The notes: generated by a model not told the origin, from the sequence alone. Counted from the stretch's first letter, positions 23,305 to 35,329 are shown. The stretch: 64,000 bases of DNA from Phoronis australis (GCA_002633005.1 NMRA01000085.1:231708-295707); one strand, 5' to 3'. A program made the numbers and translations.

Positions 23305-23518
23305 ATGCCAACTGTTACAGCTAGTCGAACCGTGACTACCACCAGTACGTCTGGTGCAACTGTCCACGTAATAAGCCTCCATGGGTTAGCTGGCGCCATC
23401 TTTTGGCTGACGTTGATTGCCTTGATCACGTTTATAGTGGGGTTTTCCACTGTGGGCTGGTTTGGTTCCATGGGGCTATGGCAGAATTGTAGGTGCGGTG
23501 TGAATAACTCAAACGATG
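23305..23518 (+). CDS. claudin-like gene, coding exon 1
   Basis: Encodes residues 1-71 plus the first base of codon 72: a Thr/Ser-rich start, TM1 and the GLW..C.C loop signature. Donor is GATG|GTAAGA. The open frame continues only seven codons past the donor. The acceptor-like TTCTAG at 23267-23272 suggests that exon 1 starts at 23273 with a short 5' UTR. Confidence 0.72.
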
Positions 23519-26500
23519 GTAAGAGACTTGTTATCACTTAAATGCAAAATTTAAAAAACGTCGTTACTTTATCATGGAAAGTCCTTCCAATATCATGCAA
23601 GTATAACCCTTGTTCTCATAAGCCACACGAAAATGACTTCGACATGCTCGATCATACAATACAATACGTCCTGTTGGATTATGTGCATTTCTGACGTATT
23701 CCCACAAAGATACGCGGACTAATATTTAAGATAATCACGTATTTCATGACTTTTTGGAGATAAACGCTACACCACACGTCTCACTACTTGTGTTAGTTTA
23801 TTATCTCGTACTCGGCCGACTTTTCCTTAAGCGAAGACATATTTATGTGTTAACATGTTTGTCACTGTTCCATTTAGTGAAATAGGCAACAAACCAGACC
23901 ATCTCTTGAATTCGGCAATATTTCACGTAATCTCGCGAAGTCTTGCTTTTTAGCGAGATCCTAGCGTTAATAAACTCTTCCCTGGTAGAAGTTGTCGTCT
24001 TTGCTTCTCTTCCGTCACATTATGTTACTTGTCACGGCAGGCTAGTTTCAGACGTCTAGGCACTATGTCCGTCAAGAGAGTCCATAACGAGATTTGCTAC
24101 CAATTTCAATTCAAACAAATGATAAGAACGCGATGACATTGCTTAGAAAGGGCAAAACGTCTGTGTATAAAGTGGTTGTCATCAGAGTACGAGGCCTAAT
24201 CTCTGTATACTGGAAACTCGACTCAAAATTTGACCCATTGCACGTCACGCTTCGAGTAAACTTACACATTTTTACTCGAATCATGTTGTGCGATTGGTTA
24301 AATCTCGAGTCGGAGTCTGACGATTAGATCCTGGACCCAGAACGTTATTTATACCCACAATGTCTGAAGTTGTGAGTTTTCAAATTTGTACCAGTTGTTT
24401 GCTGACATTTTGGGCCACCACTGCGCATGCTCATGATCGCCTTACGCACAAGATGAAGTGCCGCATTACTCTCCACACACACATACGACCTGACATGGTT
24501 TCAGAAAAGACCAACTAATTCTATCGTTCACGTTCCAGCCAGTATCGTTGCTACCCAGGTTTTTATCAGTCTGGCGTTGGTGGCGCTGGTGATTGCCTTC
24601 ATCCTCGTTGTACTCTACATGTTCGTGCACAGCGTCAGCAAAAAACAGACGATACTTGGTGCTGTCATCTGTCTCTTTTTATGCGGTAGGTGGTCAGTCT
24701 AATCAACAGTCCATTTATTGGGTTTTTCACGTTGTAGTTTCGTAAACACTGTGGAAAACGAAGTTTAGTCCTCAGTAACTTCGATATAATGTGTGTTTTA
24801 AAAAGGGGGCTTTTAACTGTGGCTAGCAACCTAAAAGCTAGATCCGTGAATTAAACCTGTGGTAAGTATTCAAGGTTATTTCAGGTGTTTTTCATTAATG
24901 CTATATTGAGCGCTACATCGGCTGGTTAAAAGTGGCCAGTCTCAAAGTAATATAAAATAAAGGGGTTTATTAAGCCAAAATAATATTTAAGTATGAGCTT
25001 AATCTAATCGGAAAATGGCCTACGTGTATCCCCGTCCTGATATTGCCTTCTGAGTTGATTACTGAGAAGGAAATTCTCCTTGGAAAATGAAAAATGATGT
25101 TTACAAGTCGAGAAAATGTGTCATGCTTTAATGGAAATTGAAGGCGCTATGACAGATTCTTTATGCGCCCACATATTTCACTTAAGTTGCGGAGAGTCAA
25201 TTTTTTGTGGTAACGAACAGCAGTATTCATGCCAGTTTGATAATTCTATTCTCTTTCAGTAAATCGAATGATCGATTGAAGTTTCTCGCGTTTTCTATGC
25301 TTTATGAATGATTCAAAACACCCGGGGTAGAGTTCAGTAGCTGTCTCGCAGCAAAAAATCTAGCCAAAATCACGTGCTCTCATTTAAAATACCCTGCAAT
25401 ATCTCACGTAATCTCGCGAAGTCGTGCTTTTTAGAAAGGTCCTAGCGTACGTCCTAGCCTTATTTGAACGTGTGACTTCATTCGTCGGACAGGCACGGCA
25501 GGAGTCGAACAAAGCTAATTTTAGGCTTTTCAGCGTAACATTGTCACTTCCTTTACCACCTTGTACAACATCTTGGAGCGAGCAGCATCTATTGGTGACA
25601 CAACCCTGACTAAACATGCGGCAGGTAAACACTTGCGGAGACTTCAAAACCCGAGGAGACACTTCCCTGTCGACATTAAGTTGCCTGATTGTGCTGTGAA
25701 ACTTGGGATTTGTTTCCAGTTGTTGTGGAACCCACCCTTTATCTTTTCAAGCGCTAGGGCAACCCGGTATTTGGCGAAGAGTAGTCAGCCATTCTACTGC
25801 TTGTTGTACCACAGATCCAGGACGATCTACGATTGGATTTGCAAGAGCCTACAGAGTAATGCCTGAAGACTCTTAAAGATCAACAAAGACCGTTCCGCTG
25901 TAGTCAGAAAAAATCTGTAGCAAGAAACCGAGATATACACTTAATACAAGCATTGTGTTGAACTAGGGTGCATTCCGTTGCTGAAAGAACCTATCGACGA
26001 AGCAAGACCACGCAGAACTACGCAAGTGAAAGGCGACTGCTTGTGAGTATGCTCGGGACCTTACCAGGTTGCCCTATCAAAATGGCCTCCACTGAAGAGA
26101 TTGGTCGGTGAGGTTGGAATGTTAAATTATGGGTTAGAATCCTGTTCTTACTTTCCAAAAGCGAAGATTTCTTGTCGCGAGAACTTCGCGAGTGTCTTGC
26201 ATGTACGGAATGCAACCCATCTTTATGTATGATTAGAGTCGCGGGGTATCAGTAGATGTGTTCAAATTGACGCAAGATGGTAAGGGACAGTAAAACCTAG
26301 TACGCTTGCAAGTCTAAAATTGAAATTGCCCTTTCCCATGCCTGTCTGCAATGAAACCACAGATTCAACGATTAGGCCTCAATAATGGTGGTGCTTTCTG
26401 CAAGGATGCTGGTGAATCCGTGGCATATTCAAACAGCCAGCATCTCATGACCGATGACAAGCGTGTATGAGTGGGTGAGGAGTGGTTATGTGGACGTATC

Positions 26501-27747
26501 CTACCAAAATCACTGATACACCTCACGTTCGCCGGTGTTTGTGAAGCGAACAAGAAAAAAGAAAGAAAGTGATTGGCCACTTGCAAGACGGAAGTAATCA
26601 GACGAAGTGCCGTTTCCCCGCCATTACGGCTATTTGTTTTAACAGAAAAACGTCTGGTAATAAAACATTTCGGCAAAATTGTAATAACACAACGGTTTAA
26701 CCACCTTACTAACTTTCTTCTTAACACCCTTCATTACTGGCCATTAGGGAAAGTTTCACTGGTATGAATTCGGCTACCAACCAGCCGTCATGACGGAGAA
26801 TTACAGGTCATTTTGTCTCGATTCTTTTGGCGTGTACTACATCATTGTCGGCTACCGTCAGTAGTAGGAGATTTTGTTCTCATTTTGTTTATTGGTGACT
26901 AAGCATTGAAAATCTTACGTTTAATGTTTTAATTGGTCGATGCACACTTTACATGATCCGTCAATAATGAATCAATCAGTTAGCCGAGTTGGGTCCCAGG
27001 TCAAAGTGACTACTTCAAAATTGTTCTATTATAGTGTTTGACCCTCAAAATATACCGTTAATTTGTTCATTTATGTGAGGTAGTCAACGAGACCGCAAAA
27101 TAACGACAATTCGGTAATGGCTGCGCTAATTTGCTTAAGAACACCCGTGCGACATTGTTTCAGTTAGTTAATGTCAATCTTCACACCGAATTTCCTTCAT
27201 CAAAATGTTATTTTGAATTTGATGTCTGGGGTTGCACGTGGGCATTTTCATGCTCAACTACCTCCATTTCGACCACGATATAGCCGTAAAACACAAGAAA
27301 TGTTAACTAGCCTCATTTTACGCCTCGTTTTTTCTGTAAGGCGTCGCAAAATTGAATCAAAACATTCTACACTCGCCATTGAGTGAACCGACATGTCCCA
27401 AAGTAATACTCATGTTATCGAAGATGCGCTCAATGTAGTTTTAATTAAACTGGACAAGAGTTATCGGAATAGCATCGAACTTGTGTGGATTAACGACTTC
27501 TTATTTTTCGAGGATTGGAATGCTTTTCGTCGTATAGAATACCTTTTCACAATAGATGTCCATGTAGAACCTTCCGTATGTATATTCTTTTTCTTTTGCA
27601 GTTCTTTTCTCTCTAATTGGTTTCATCATCTGGGGTGCGAAATTCCAGGGCGGCGACTTCTCTTACGTCATAACAGTTATAGCTGCTATTATATGCCTGA
27701 TCGCCGGCATTTTAGCTACAGTGCAGATGAGAGGTGGACACTGCTAA
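23305..27747 (+). CDS. claudin-like four-transmembrane protein, 3 coding exons
   Basis: A 168-residue protein results from joining 23305-23518, 24539-24685 and 27602-27747. Both introns (1,020 and 2,916 bp) are GT-AG and phase 1, and all three exons stay in frame. TM1 is about residues 29-50. The first loop has W52, the GLW signature at 57-59, and cysteines at 62 and 64, which is the PMP22/EMP/claudin hallmark. TM2 is about 76-99, TM3 about 109-131, then a short second loop (KFQGGDFSY) and TM4 about 142-160, ending MRGGHC. Family members form cell-cell junction barriers or act as membrane organisers. The first loop is shorter than in vertebrate claudins, so either the protein is a short invertebrate type or a phase-1 exon has been missed. 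The start codon lies in GATCCGCCATGC. The introns contain several MITEs. Fold and signature are well supported; the specific function is not. Confidence 0.72.
23519..24538 (+). other. claudin-like gene intron 1
   Basis: GT-AG intron, phase 1. It carries a fragment of the CGCTAGGACC MITE family (23914-23967) and a small ACTCGA foldback element (24191-24340). A 77-codon open frame at 24094-24327 overlaps the latter and is not a gene. Confidence 0.65.
24191..24340. mobile_element. short ACTCGA-type foldback element in intron
   Basis: The left side GGCCTAATCTCTG...CTTCGAGTAAAC pairs with the right side TCGAGTCGGAGTC...GATTAGATCCTGGACCC as an imperfect inverted repeat. The terminal phrase (CTAATC near GGACCC) is shared with the elements at 18981 and 34880, so this looks like a distant, shorter member. 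Confidence 0.5.
24539..24685 (+). CDS. claudin-like gene, coding exon 2
   Basis: Acceptor CGTTCCAG|CCAG, donor ATGCG|GTAGGT. Both boundaries are phase 1 and the length is 147 bp. Encodes the end of the first loop, TM2 (about residues 76-99), a short basic cytoplasmic turn (SVSKKQT) and the start of TM3. The exon is too short to stand out as an open frame. It was found by its hydrophobic reading and splice sites. Confidence 0.7.
25163..25176. mobile_element. isolated ATGCGCCCACATAT element end
   Basis: Exact 14-bp match to the left end of the TIR-bounded satellite element at 1162. The following sequence differs, so this is a decayed or different family member. Confidence 0.45.
25338..25458. 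mobile_element. CGCTAGGACC-TIR MITE, copy in intron 2
   Basis: Shares TAGCCAAAATCACGTGCTCT and AATATCTCACGTAATCTCGC with the copies at 37275-37424 and 41700-41813, and ends GGTCCTAGCG. It lacks coding content. Confidence 0.65.
25966..26218. mobile_element. GGGTGCATTCCGT-TIR MITE, copy 1
   Basis: Begins GGGTGCATTCCGT and ends ACGGAATGCAACCC, which are near reverse complements. The interior shares AAAATGGCCTCCACTGA and AAGCGAAGATTTCT with 28421-28644, and the AAAATGGCTGCCACTGAAG phrase also occurs near 41011. Confidence 0.65.
27602..27747 (+). CDS. claudin-like gene, coding exon 3
   Basis: Acceptor TTCTTTTGCAG at 27591-27601. Encodes the rest of TM3, the short second extracellular loop and TM4, with stop codon TAA at 27745-27747. 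The hydrophobic spacing fits a claudin-type C-terminal half, but there is no long cytoplasmic tail and no obvious PDZ-binding motif. Confidence 0.7.
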
Positions 27748-28420
27748 AGCGTAAATGACGCGTTGACTTATGCATGCTCCTATTAAGTCTGTCAGAAGTT
27801 TGTACAGTTGTTTTACATTTGTTTCGTAGTAAAACATTATCGTTACGTGCATTAGTAAAACGAATTGGGTTAATATATAAAGCGTTCCGTAGACCTAGTT
27901 TCTCGCGAGAAAAGCAAGAGCTCGCATGTCTACGCGAAATCACACCAGTGAAAAACTAGTGTTTCGCGAGTATGCTTGTAAGCTTATTAACATATCCTAG
28001 AAAAATGGTGACAAGTGTAGTGATTGCCAGTACAATCGTGTCGCTGCAGCTGTCCTCCGGTGGCAACGCAGTATAGTCGACATGCTCGTAGCCGGACTCT
28101 TGTTACCTGGCACCGAAATGGTGACACTATATCGAGTACACGCCTTTATTCTCACCATGAATAATTCAGGTTGTTACAACGTCTTGTCGGGCATTCAGCT
28201 GACCTTGAAGAAGTGACAAAATATATGACTTGTTTCGTCACCAATGCTTTTGATCTAACCCTCTGGTCTCAACAAAAAATTCGGTACTAGGGGTTCATGG
28301 AGCTAAGCTAAATACCTCCATATAACGCCAGGTGGTGTCTGTGGTATGACGTGGTTCTCTGACTGGGACAAGGTGTTTTTGACCATTTTAAGATTTGCAA
28401 AGCTTATTAAGGTGTCGATT
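27748..28420. other. claudin-like gene 3' flank
   Basis: No consensus AATAAA is evident close to the stop codon, so the 3' end is undefined. 27880-27970 contains GCGTTCCGTAGAC and CGCGAGTATG phrases of the GGGTGCATTCCGT MITE family in degraded form. Confidence 0.4.
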
Positions 28421-28644
28421 GGAGTGCGTTCCGTAGACGCAAGGACCCATGGAAAGAGCAAGATCACGCGAGTGATAGACGAGTATGTTACGCAGCTTTC
28501 TAGCGCACCCTAGCCAAATGGCGGCCTCTGGCGGTGAGAGTGGGAAGTCGAGTTATGGGATAGAATTTACCGTTTCTGTTCTATAAGCGAAGATTTCTCA
28601 CTTCATGTGCAGTATTAGAGTATTACGCATACGGAAGGCAACCC
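28421..28644. mobile_element. GGGTGCATTCCGT-TIR MITE, copy 2
   Basis: Begins GGAGTGCGTTCCGTAGAC and ends TACGGAAGGCAACCC. Internal matches to 25966-26218 include AAATGGCGGCCTCTGG and AAGCGAAGATTTCT. Confidence 0.6.
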
Positions 28645-29974
28645 AGGTAACAACGACACCTGACGGTACTGGTGCTCCTGACTGCCGCAGTCGGAATGGG
28701 GCAGGAACGAAATTGGTTTAAGTCATTTTGAACGTGACCAATGAAGCCACAATCCCTCAATGAAGCTTTCATTGTCATCCTCATTCTGCCAGAACTGTAA
28801 GTGAATGACTTAAGTTTCTATTCCACGAATACGAATATTTGATCTATGAAAGCTTTTTCGTTCTTTTAGTTACTACAAATTTGGAGGCGTTTTACTGGAA
28901 GTAGAAAGCTATTTCTCGTTTTCTCTTTATGTTAGACACATGTACGTAACCTGGGTACATTGATCTAAACGTTATGCCTTCGGAATTTAGAAATAGAGCT
29001 CGTTATTTAACTGGCTTGCTTCAGCTCGCCAGTTGCCGTAGCCTTATTTAGTGAGCACTTCCTTCTCATCCATGGAGCGCAAATGTTAAAAACAGTTTAA
29101 TCAATGACTGAAAAGATTTCTCTAACATCTCAAAAATTTTCATATTCTAATGGAAACGATTTCTGTCATCAAATATACCGTTTACCAGAAGGAGAACTCA
29201 CTCTTCAGTTGACAATAATTGGATTGTTTAATGAGCTAGGAGCAAGATTACTGGTTTAAATTCATGAAAAGGTGATCAAAGACGAATAAAATCTTTAAAC
29301 CAAAATAAACGCACTGTATACACACTTGGAAAGAAGAACCATTGCTAGAGAATATTTCGTTCCCCAAAAGTGGGCGATTGTTTGTCTTTCCAGTGCAAAC
29401 AGGTCACGTACGGGATCACGTCCACAGTGTTACAATGTAGTAGGCCCGGATGCAGAGGCTGGTCGACCGGAACTGAACTCTGGGCCTTGTACTGAAGTGT
29501 GGGTACATATTTGGGAGTCGCCCTGTAAATTGTCCTGGGCACACGTAAGCAGAAGTTACAAAACACCAGGCCCTTCAAATCTTGCTATATACTGTTAGTA
29601 GAAAAAAATCGGACCCAAGAATAAATTTGTAACCATTTTATTGGAGTACATCGGTCTCTTCCACGATTTTCATCATCAAGGCTTAAGATGGTCATGCCCT
29701 GTCGTCGTTTGTATTGTAGTAATTTATTCTTTTTTGAAAGTAAAATGCTGTGTGATACAATGTAGAAACATTACAGTTATTCTGAGGAAGTGAGTTATTG
29801 ACTTGTTATAGTGATTTGCTGACTGCTTCACTGTGTCTTCTTTCGGGAATTGTTCTACATGTACGCTCGCTTAGTGGACTAATGCATTTTATAGTTGTTT
29901 GTAATGCTTTTGATAATATAATCATAATGCATATGATAGCTTGGGATTTGATTGCTTTCTGTTGCCTCTGTCTC
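28645..29974. other. no gene recognised
   Basis: A 90-codon + frame (29326-29598) and the overlapping minus-strand frame show no domain. No strong repeat seen. Confidence 0.4.
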
Positions 29975-30140
29975 CAGTGGCGGATTTATAGGGGGGGGGG
30001 AGGGGGCCATGGCCACCACTAAAATTCTGCCAGATTCCATTTTGCACTACAGTTCGTGTGGTGCGAATGTCTGACGGGCAATATCCTGGCTAATACTCTG
30101 CCCTAGCCCCCCCTAACTCAAAATCCTGAATCCGCCCCTG
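29975..30140. mobile_element. 166-bp CAGTGGCGGA element, copy 2
   Basis: Ends CAGTGGCGGAT and ATCCGCCCCTG are near reverse complements, as in hAT-type non-autonomous elements, with poly-G next to the left end and poly-C near the right. It aligns along its length with 15239-15402. No clear 8-bp target duplication. Confidence 0.7.
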
Positions 30141-32549
30141 GTCCTGTAGGCGTGTATTTTAATTTAGCAGTTGCTCCCGTCGTTGATTTTAACATTTATT
30201 ATCAGGAAGCCATTGATAACGCGATCATCATCTCTGCTCGGTGTTTGGCGTTTGTCGTCCGGAGAACTGACGCACAGTTCTTTGGCTAGACGGACCTCTT
30301 GAAGGATTGCCATGGAATGTGGCAGATGTTGCACTCAGTGAACGCACAACTAACGCCGATCTGCCAAAACGCTTTATCGATGTTCTTGGAAGTTAGCAGC
30401 TACATGTATGTTTTTCAGGGTAGACATTCTTTCTCTTTCACTTACGGCAACGGCGTTCTCATTAACGACGTTCTTTTCATCACATATTTGTATATTTCTT
30501 TTCTCACGAGCCGCACTTCTTTTCCCACGTGCTGTAAGTATGTTGTTACGAATATAATATTCTGGGCTCATTAGCCGCGTATTTTCGACGTTGTTGTGCA
30601 AAGACGGATTTGATAAATTGTGCCTAGCTCGTGCAACGTGTGCCTTGTGTCAGTCGTTAAAAGAAATGCAGTCAGTAACGAGGAAAGAACTGAGTTCGTA
30701 AGAGCTCAATTACTTATCTTTTTTGTACTTTATTCACGAAAATAAGAATTAATTAATAAAACGTCAAGTACACAGTCATACGCACGCACGCACGCACGCA
30801 CGCACGCACACACACATTGATGCTTCAATTTGATTTTTTAATATTGCTTGAAATGATTGTTTAGGTTTCTCAAAAGACTTTAATACTGGGTTTCATATTT
30901 CTTAAAAGGAGACTATTTCCTGTGGCAATATAGTTACAAAGATAATATTGAAATGCCTTGTACATGTAGGTGGGTATAGTTTGATCCCTAGCACATAGAT
31001 AAACAAAGTATTGACACCTGGTTAAAATACTATTGACCTTGGAAAAATCCCATCCAAAAATGCAGTCAATATCACATCCTTGCATAATTTTAAATTGTGT
31101 TGTGTATCTATGTTGGTTATTAACCTCTGAACGCCATGCCACAAAGCTTTAACTAAATGTACCTTCAACAAACATGATTAATCTACAACTCCAACAGATA
31201 TACATGTGTCCCCGCTAACAATTTTCATTTCTAAATAAATTTGTTAAAAATCTTTCTAGAAATACATTTAAAAATTGTCCATTAATTAATATGCATTTGT
31301 GTCCCAAATCGCATGGTTTTCAATTGTTCTGTCCCGATTTGAATATTCAGATATTTCTTCCCATGCCATAAGGATATCGTGGTAGAAGTTATTGGGCTTT
31401 TCTGCAGTTAACAATTTATATTTATACATTATCAAAGTGGTTTCAAACAATGGAACAACATCGCTTTTGTTGTTCACAATATAAAAAATATTGTTCATAT
31501 TGTTCCTTAACAGATTAGAGTTTCAAACATTTAAATAGGATAAAACAATACACATAAAAGCATTTGTCACATGGTGGCCAAACTGTTCCCCACCACGTAT
31601 TAATGCGCACGAGTTCATCCGCGGTTTAAAAAACAAGGCTTTCAAAATCAGTTTCCTAATTATTCAGGGCACCCATGACCAATGGCTCTTGACTATTTCT
31701 ACGACCTCAAGTAAAATCGCTGTTATGGTGCAGTGTGTTACTGTGGACCCATATGTCTGCAATAAAGTTTATCCCATCTTACATCATGTCTTAAAACTAA
31801 CTTTTTTATTCGGACAAGCCAGTTAGCTTCCAGGGCTGTTGATAACTAAAAACATCATCGCTTATTCTACACTTTACTTGGTTGTCCAAAAGGTAAATAG
31901 CTAAGGTGTATAAATATATGTCGGAGTGTCCATTTCGACACCCTGGATGCCTGTTAGATTAAGGTGTGCTCCTAGGGCTGCCGCCCAGGGTGGAAGGCCA
32001 CCCAATATTCCCAGATGAGTCACTGCTGTGCCTCAGGATGTGATAATTTTTAAGAATTTCATTATTTTAAATGGTAATGAGCCATTTTGAAACGAATATT
32101 AATGAAATTGTCTTTCAACATTCGTTTTTCTGTTCATGTGTCCGTGAACACAAAAATAACAGATGTATTTTCATGTCTATTAAAGTCAATGAGATAAATA
32201 TGCTACTGTGACTTTCAAAATTTGACTAATGCCTAGAGATAGCCCACCTACACATTTGTGCAAATACACGTAAAATCGTATGCTCAAACGCTTTCCATGT
32301 AAAATCAAGATTTCCTAAATGTGACATCAAATTTAAAGTCAATTTCGTCAAAATCGCCTGGAGGCGCCTCATCTAAACTTCGGCACAAAATATGAACGAC
32401 ATAGATATGGACAGACGGTCGTGAATACTATGTCCCTCGCTTTGCGCTTACGTGCGGCAGAGGAAAATAAAACACTAATAGTGTTCCTAATTATGCTACA
32501 AAGACTTCAGTTGTTGATAAAGAGAAAGAAACATTGCTTGGCTGAAAAT
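30141..32549. other. no gene recognised
   Basis: Contains an ACGC microsatellite (30776-30816) and AT-rich sequence. Frames at 30299-30574, 30870-31142 (minus) and 31286-31498 (minus) show no identifiable domain. Confidence 0.4.
30776..30816. repeat. ACGC/AC microsatellite
   Basis: About nine ACGC tetramers running into CACACA. Confidence 0.95.
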
Positions 32550-32550
32550 A

Positions 32551-32565
32551 TACACACACGCACAC

Positions 32566-32605
<40 letters not shown>

Positions 32606-32669
32606 ACACATCCACACACACGTACACACGCACACAGACGTACACACGCACACGCACACGCACACACAC
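32551..32669. repeat. CA-rich microsatellite
   Basis: CA dinucleotides with ACGC and ACGT interruptions. It accounts for the Thr/His-rich and Cys/Val-rich open frames on both strands here, which are not genes. Confidence 0.95.
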
Positions 32670-34129
32670 CAGCACATGAACCACATTCGGTATTGGTCTG
32701 AAATAACGTGCTCGACTTTTGAGAACCAATTTTCTCCACTGAATAACGGGCATAAACTGGTTCTCAATATACGGGCACGTTATATCAGACTATTGTCCCA
32801 CTTTCAGTATTGCAAATTAGTCTGTTTATAGCGTTCCAGGCCTCTTTAAAGGGGAAGGCAACCTTTTTTCGTGTCGTTTTTAGTAAAAATACGGTTCGTT
32901 GATTATCTCACACATATTTTTCAGCTAATTACAGCTCGTCGTAATTTTGTTAAAATCGATCTAAAAGTCCTTTCATATTGACTTAAGTCCGGTCTGAGCA
33001 GACCCTCGACGTAAACTGCGAAGTTAACCGAACTGTTCATATTGGCTTCGGTAGTTAACGGACATCGAAGTAAACAGTAGGTTGTCATCGAAGTAATCAC
33101 AACGTAGTGCAGATGCATCGCGTGCACGCTAAGATTTCTTAATGTGATAATTTGGGAACAGTGACATGTGCTAATTGACACAAAAACCTATTTCTAATTC
33201 GATTGGTGATTATTCGAGCAAAATATGAGCAACTATTAGCAACTATTACCGACGACACTGCCCTGTAATTGTTGACGATAACAGTTGGCCCTGACCATAA
33301 CTTCAATGGGACCGAAGTTGACCGTTCATACTGCACTGCAGCGTCGACGCTTCGCTGTTAAATCCACCTGTTTACTGCGAAGTTAACTGGCGCTGTTAAC
33401 CAGGACCGAAGTTAACCGTTCATTCTGACCGCATCTCCCTAAAACATCGACGTTAGTATGAAATGGTCTTAACAGTTTACACTAACATGGTGTAAGTAAT
33501 CTAAACTAGCGTGAATCAGTATTAGTAAGCGCAACAAATCGCAGGACAAAAACCGAACAGCTTATCGAATTTTCTTTTTTCAACAAGATTCGGGTCTGAT
33601 GTATGCCGATTGAGATCAGTTACCCATCAGTGAATGATCTAAGCCTCTATACGAGTCACTGAAAGTTTCATAAACAGCACACTTACTTGGCATCGAAAGC
33701 CTTGTAAAACCTTCAGGAGTTCGAACATTCAGTCTTGTCCTCACTGTTTCCCACCTATCGCTTACGTACACGTTTTGTTGGTAATGCCAATTTTTGTACT
33801 GACTAATTCGTCTTTTTTCCTAATCTCGGAGAGCAGGACGACCGCGTTTCGCCTTCGAATGTACACTACGCCTACTAATCTCTGCCATTTGTATTTCAAT
33901 CTGTTGGCCTCTGTTGTTGCGCATGCGTTATTGTGATGTTTACATATTTTTTAACGACCGTCCTTTTTATTCTTTGTAAACATTTCGTTCGTTTGTAGTA
34001 TTAACAATGATTTTTTCAAAATTGCACATGTTCAAAGTTAATAACTTTTTGAACATAATGTCATACCAAGAAAAAACAACTAAAACGGCGTTAAAAGTTT
34101 TTTTCGTCTATAACTCGGACCATAGGCCT
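32670..34129. other. no gene; repeated GAAGTTAACCG phrase
   Basis: The phrase GAAGTTAACYG recurs at about 33021, 33381 and 33407, with GAAGTTGACCG at about 33314 and TTCATAYTG nearby. This suggests a decayed internally repetitive element over about 32960-33480. I see no coding region. Confidence 0.4.
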
Positions 34130-34450
34130 TTAACAGGCTCAGGCTCCGGTGCAACGGCGGCTGTCCCTGTGCAGGATCAGACCAAGTTGTCGGCAAAGCC
34201 AAACCGGCAGTGTGGCCGGACGGCCGGCTGCTGTCCCTAAGCAAACTCAGAAGGACCACGATGTCGGCCAAGCGAAACGCGCAGCGTGGGTGACTGTCTC
34301 GCTACAGGCTCGGGGCCCAGTTGCCGCCGAAGTCAAACGGGTAGTGCGGCCTGATGACATTCAATAAGAAGGGTAAGGCCTAGTTGCCAGGGAAGCAAAG
34401 CCGGCAGCGCTGCCGTATAGCCGGCAAAGCCAAGTCGGCAGTGTAACTGC
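34130..34450. repeat. GC-rich ~70-bp degenerate minisatellite, left copy
   Basis: Repeats of AGTTGCCGGCGAAGCCAA/GCCGGCAGYGYG/CTGTCCCT phrases, GC-rich against an AT-rich background. The corresponding array in the right duplicate (about 58000-58820) is longer. Open frames through it on both strands reflect the repeat, not a gene. Confidence 0.7.
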
Positions 34451-34514
34451 ACGACTTCTAAACTGTCAGATACCGTACATGTATATAGATAGATATTTTA
34501 TTATATGCGCGCTC

Positions 34515-34548
34515 GCACACACATGCGTGCGCGCACACACACATACAC
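34515..34548. repeat. CA/CG microsatellite
   Basis: Alternating CA and CG dinucleotides. The right duplicate has a short ACACAGACACACGCAC run in the same place (about 58896). Confidence 0.9.
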
Positions 34549-34879
34549 AGGTGGACAAGCTTATAGAAGGAATGTTTCTTAAAGAATGCAATGGGTGTCG
34601 CCAATATATTCAGGTTATAGATATATAGAAGATTAACAAAGGCACCCCCAAAAAATACAGCCAACCGCGAGTACACAGGTCAAAATAGTTATTGACTTGA
34701 CATATGACTTCCGTGGAGAGATTGCTAACACAGATGAGTGTCCCTATTTGTAACCTGAGTTATAATACTAAATCAATGTCCTTCTATAGAACCTTGATTA
34801 ATGCTCAAAGTATTTTTGACATATGCCATTATTGAAAATATTAAGCATTCTACGAATGGATTTACGCTTCGCCACATCA

Positions 34880-35284
34880 GGGTCCGGTCTCTAATCTTTG
34901 TACTCGAAATGAACTCGAAACTATTTTTGGGAATTTCTCTGCTCCTTTTGTGCGAACTTAAGATAATTGGTTATCAGACTATGCTCGAATACATTATAGT
35001 TTATGCATAGGAGTTTCTAGTTCAAGTTTGCCCTTGAAGACCCTTATATTCGTGCTACAAACTCGAGTAAAAACTCGAAATTTCGAGTTCAAACTCGAAC
35101 TTATTGCTTTAATATTGGGTTTACAAACTGTGAACTAAGGGCAATAAATTATCTACGTAAGTTATTGTGTACTCCAGCATAGAATAATAGACACTTATCT
35201 TGAGTTCGCCCAAAAGTAGAGTAGAAAATGCCAAACCTAATTTCGAGTTCCATTTCGAGTAAAAAGATTGGAGACTGGGCTCAG
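34880..35284. mobile_element. ACTCGAA foldback element, copy 2, with empty site in the paralog
   Basis: The left arm GGTCCGGTCTCTAATCTTTG... and right arm ...AAAGATTGGAGACTGGGCTC are imperfect inverted repeats of roughly 130 bp, with central CTCGAAATTTCGAG. The other GPCR duplicate lacks it: CGCTTCTTCAC joins directly to TTCTCCTGAATT near 60170-60186. The insertion is therefore younger than the duplication. Confidence 0.8.
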
Positions 35285-35329
35285 GTCTCCTGAATTTTCC
35301 ACGTTGATAAAATATGAAATTGTTTGTCA

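Larger units (their letters stand above)
24686..27601 (+). other. claudin-like gene intron 2
   Basis: GT-AG, phase 1. Contains an isolated ATGCGCCCACATAT transposon end (25163-25176), a CGCTAGGACC-family MITE (about 25338-25458) and a GGGTGCATTCCGT-family MITE (25966-26218). Open frames such as 26365-26727 (minus) and 27393-27758 (plus) are chance frames. The second runs into exon 3 in a different reading frame. Confidence 0.6.

Noticed and set aside
29326-29598. 90-codon + frame as a gene
   Set aside because: The overlapping minus frame is equally open; no motif.
30776-30816. Short regular repeats as a CRISPR-like array
   Set aside because: Simple ACGC microsatellite with no spacers; the window is eukaryotic in character.
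32421-32831. 136-codon open frame with Thr/His repeats, and Cys/Val-rich minus-strand frames
   Set aside because: They run through a CA microsatellite; no flanking coding signal.
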